Source: Candolleomyces eurysporus (lineage: Eukaryota > Basidiomycota > Agaricomycetes > Agaricales > Psathyrellaceae). Taken from it: a stretch of DNA of 23,515 nucleotides. The notes under the pieces were generated by a model, which was given only the letters and a program-made list of their open reading frames with translations, searched no databases and had not been told where the DNA came from. Position 1 is the first letter of the stretch. Each line of letters begins with the position of its first letter. The position numbers and the translations under genes were made by a program. This document shows positions 20,631 to 23,515 of this stretch, in pieces. The stretch is taken from contig JANBPK010000037.1 in assembly GCA_027579435.1 (NCBI GenBank), forward strand, positions 1 to 23,515, given 5' to 3'.

Positions 20631-22370
20631 AATGAAACTCACGTTTGCTACATGATTCCTAGAGCCCCTTTCCGGCAGTGATTTTAACTTGCATTACTCA
20701 CCGACGGAGCGACGGGTGGATGTGTGTGGGCCAGTGATACGCGAAATCCGAAAGTCTACTTAAAGGAGCGGGATTGCTACTTGGAGATGGGCGTCTTGAC
20801 TTGTGGGCTCAGGTAGCAGGAGGCCGACCGCGCTCGTGCTTCAAGATGGAATTCAACAGGTTCCAAAATTGACAAGTCTCCCTGTTCTATTTTTGCACAA
20901 TCTAAATGACCGCAGTTAGACACAGCCTGTCTCCACATACACAGTCACGGTCGTGTCGCGTGCTGGAAGGGTCATTAATGTTATGGACGGTGATATGATG
21001 AAGAACTCGGAGAACCGTATTCATATACCCGTTTGATGGGGAGTCTACACAGCGCTATATGCAAGTGATTGTTCCCTTGAAATCGGAGAATCTAGACACA
21101 GACTTCCTTCACTGACGTTCGTCTTCAGATGTCCCCAGATCGATTCGTGTTCCAGAGTAGCAATAGTCTATTTCGGTGGATGGCAACTTATGACCATTCG
21201 AAATCGTTTTCATAAATGCATATTCTCTTCTCTCTTTCCTCTGATGCCAGTGATAATCTTCAGCGGGGGCCGGGGGCGCCTATTAGTATCACATGGTCCC
21301 TGGGCTTCTTGCCGTTTATCTTGAATTCTCTTGATGATCATATTCGGTGCTGCCTGTGTGCTGGTTGTAGGACAGAGAATATCAATCATCGAGGCGTCCA
21401 CCAAAATCGCATGAGCGCTGGGGAGGGGAGCTTGACGGATGGACCGAGGTTCTGCCATCTCTGTTCACCTAATGTTTGTCCAATTTTCAGCATTGGCGTT
21501 CCGGCGCAGCCATGATGCTCCATAAAGACACAAACGGAGTTCTAATTGTGTTCCACCGTGGGCGGCGGAATTCCGCTGGATAGATGGAACTTTCCTTGGT
21601 GCGGAGTCTCCAAGTTTATCTCATCAAGCACTAAAAAGTGAGTCCTACGACCTCGGTCTCCAGAGCCTCCAGAGACGATATTCCTTCAGACGACTTTCAG
21701 AGGTCTTGTTTCCCTCGAGGCATGGCTGTCAGCGCCCACCATCAAGTGCCAAGTCGATGATCATTCTCACATCATTCCTTTAGTAATGATGCACCTATGT
21801 ACTGACTGGTTTGGGAAGATACAATGTGTGGACTATGTGGAATCATAGAATCAGCGCCGATGAATTGATCAAATTCGGACGTGCATTGCCCCCCTTGGCG
21901 CTCCAAATTGCGTTCTGAAACAGTTCTCCTGCAGAAGGCTATTCGAAGTTTCTGTGAGTAACTCATCGATGCTGACAAGAGTCCTCCGTCAGACTAGGTC
22001 CCAATAACCCGCCAAACAGCGTCTCCACCGTTCGACCCCTTTCCCCAACGAAATTTACGAGATGAGCAATTGAAAGACGATGGTTTCCAGCACAGACTTT
22101 GCCGTGCGGCAACAGGATTTCACTCTCATGACGGATCTACCATGGAGCTTTTGTAATTTTTATCGGACGGCTGGCAACGATAGACTTATCGGCATCCCGT
22201 TCCAGTGCTCCTCGAAACCCCGGGCTATGCTGGAGCAAGGAACGTGTCGAAGCCCATCAGATTCATCTATACATTTGTGCTTCCCGTTCGATGGCGGCTG
22301 TGATTGAATTCTGTCAGATGACGGATGCATGAGGAATCTGGACTGACAAACATCAAATCGGGACCGCAGA
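20631..22370. other. Gene-poor interval of about 1.7 kb
   Basis: No open frame here has recognisable protein features; the longest are under 100 codons with no splice-compatible partners that I could find. No tRNA-like A and B boxes, rRNA, tandem repeats or transposon ends seen. It probably contains the upstream regulatory region of the secreted-protein gene at 22671. Confidence 0.5.
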
Positions 22371-22374
22371 CACA

Positions 22375-22382
22375 TATATAAG
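22375..22382 (+). promoter_or_regulatory. TATA box of the secreted repeat-protein gene
   Basis: CACATATATAAGCC gives a good TATATAAG match, followed about 30 nt later by a T- and C-rich start region. The ATG is about 290 nt downstream, with a probable 5' UTR intron between. Confidence 0.55.
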
Positions 22383-22446
22383 CCTGTCTCCGCAGGCTAT
22401 TGTTTCCTCAGATTGCCTGGCGCATCCACCCACATCGCATCTAAAG

Positions 22447-22504
22447 GTAGGCGCTATCCTCTCCTCTGAGTATATCGCCCAGCGCTCACCCATTTTCCCT
22501 CTAG
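22447..22504 (+). other. Probable 5' UTR intron
   Basis: Donor AAAG|GTAGGC, a branch-like GCTCACC and acceptor CCCTCTAG define a 58 nt intron in the leader, the same length as the first coding intron of this gene (22746-22803). Not testable by reading frame. Confidence 0.4.
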
Positions 22505-22670
22505 AATTAGGCCGGTCCTATTTCTTGCGTAAATAAATAATCTTCTGTTTCTACAGCCCACCTTGTATGTCCTGCAGTCGTCCTTCCCCGTCTTCGAACA
22601 CAATGGTGACCTTGACATTATCGTCTAGCCTTCAACTCACCTTCCCCCCTTACTTTTAAATCAAGTCAAC

Positions 22671-23515
22671 ATGCGTCTCTCCACCAGCTTCGTTTTGACT
22701 GCTATGATCGCCATGAAGGGCAGCAACGTCTTCGGTCTTCCCTTGGTTAGTAGTTTCTCTTTCGATGGCATTCGTACGTCGTTGCTGATGGACGATATTC
22801 CAGGACATGTCTTCCAGCAACGTCGCTCTTGCCGAGCGTGATGTCGCTGAAGCACCCCTCGAGGTCCGAGAGGTTGAGGACTTTGACGCCAGGGAGTTCG
22901 ACGAGATGAGCGACTACGACGCTAGGGATTTCGAGGAGGAGTTCGAGGCTCGTGCCCCCAAGGGCGCGGCCAAGGCTGCCCCCGCTAAGGCCGCCCCTGC
23001 TAAGGCTGCCCCCGCTAAGGCCGCCCCTGCTAAGGCTGCCCCCGCTAAGGCTGCTACCCCCGCTAAGGCCCCCGCAAAGGCCGCCGCCCCTGCTAAGGCC
23101 GCCGTGAAGACTCCGCAGAAGGCCGTCTCGACCACTTCCAAGGCCAAGCCTGACCTCAAGGTCGACGTCAACAGGGCTAACAACAGGAACTCTAAGACTC
23201 CCCAGTCTGCCAAGACCCCCACGACTGGCTCGCCTCGCACTGGCTCACCCCGCACTGGCAAGCACCGCCACCACCGGTACCCCCAAGACCGGTACCCCCA
23301 AGACTGGTACCAGTCCCAAGTCGGCGTCCGGAAAGACTCCATCGACTTCTACCCGTAACTCGAAGAGCGGCGGCAGGACTCCCAACTCTGCCACCTCTCC
23401 CAAGTCGTCGAACAGCAGGTCCACAAAGTCGAACACCAGCACCAGGAAGTCCAACGACGTCAAGACGACCAAGACTCAGGGTTCGAGGTCCTCATCGGGC
23501 AAGTCGAGCAAGGAC
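22671..23515 (+). CDS. Secreted low-complexity protein with acidic segment and Ala-Pro-Ala-Lys repeats (3'-partial)
   Basis: Exon 1 is 22671-22745, intron 22746-22803 (58 nt, phase 0), exon 2 from 22804 past the window end. The ATG has a strong context (GTCAACATG). Residues 1 to about 22 form a signal peptide (MRLSTSFVLTAMIAM...). Residues about 38-75 are acidic with repeated (F/Y)DAR(E/D)F motifs. Residues about 82-125 are Ala-Pro-Ala-Lys repeats. Then comes a Lys/Ser/Thr/Pro-rich tail with TGSPRTG and TGTPKTG repeats and no cysteine. Frame break near 23260: the original frame stops at 23358, but the next frame continues the same Thr/Lys/Ser-rich composition to the window end, so one extra A in CAAG is likely. 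Codons are strongly C-ending, consistent with high expression. No known family recognised; wall association or polyanion binding by the basic tail is only a guess. Confidence 0.75.
22972..23050 (+). repeat. 30-bp tandem repeat encoding Ala-Pro-Ala-Lys
   Basis: A 30 nt unit made of two near-identical 15 nt halves that alternate GCC CCC and GCC CCT repeats exactly about 2.6 times and then degenerates. The perfect match between units suggests recent expansion or repeat homogenisation. Confidence 0.85.

Noticed and set aside
22020..22040. GTTCGACCC resembling a tRNA B box
   Set aside because: The flanking bases cannot form a T-arm stem and there is no A box or acceptor stem at the right distance.
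22914..23472. Minus-strand frames across the repeat region of the secreted protein
   Set aside because: They are complements of the Ala-Pro-Ala-Lys and Thr/Pro repeats; the plus strand has the signal peptide and intron.
1..23515. CRISPR array, complete transposable element or biosynthetic cluster
   Set aside because: No spaced identical repeats, no transposase or reverse-transcriptase motifs, and no biosynthetic core enzyme seen; the only tandem repeats are coding or segmental.

Overview
The window looks like nuclear DNA of a mushroom-forming basidiomycete (Agaricomycetes). Genes are split by many short introns (mostly 50-80 nt, GT-AG). The protein set fits too: an intersectin-type Pan1 with a DH-PH tail, a row of NACHT NTPases of the kind expanded in Agaricomycetes, a fungalysin (M36) protease, and a secreted low-complexity protein. 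The genus cannot be read from the sequence. Single N bases and several one-base frame breaks, most of them in or beside short homopolymers, suggest a draft assembly with homopolymer errors.

Layout. 1-5515 (+): 3' part of a Pan1/intersectin-like endocytic scaffold with coiled coil, proline-rich stretches, acidic DDW patch, WH2-like motif, two SH3 domains and a RhoGEF DH-PH tail. A long intron after the second SH3 begins one base before an in-frame stop, so retention would give a short form without the GEF. 6259-12854 (-): three head-to-tail NACHT genes (A, B, C) that share a last-intron position and a C-terminal CDxxWW motif. 13415-15936 (-): intact 11-exon secreted fungalysin metalloprotease with a TATA box. 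16784-17930 (+): inositol polyphosphate kinase (Arg82/IPK2 type). 18185-19070 (-): decayed, truncated second fungalysin. 19229-20367 (+): second inositol polyphosphate kinase with a one-base frame break. 20368-22370: no gene seen apart from about 260 bp of duplicated kinase 3' flank. 22671-end (+): secreted protein with an acidic segment followed by Ala-Pro-Ala-Lys repeats, cut by the window end.

The 13.4-20.6 kb part is best read as a tandem duplication of a [fungalysin - kinase] unit. In the second copy the protease has lost both ends, carries stops and has lost a zinc ligand, while the kinase coding sequence has stayed close to its twin. Both kinase copies use the same unusual GC-AG intron. 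I found no CRISPR, rRNA, tRNA or complete transposable element. I do not see a clearly new multi-gene system. The points most worth checking are the Pan1/intersectin isoform switch, the NACHT trio with its shared C-terminal motif, and the duplicated protease-kinase unit.
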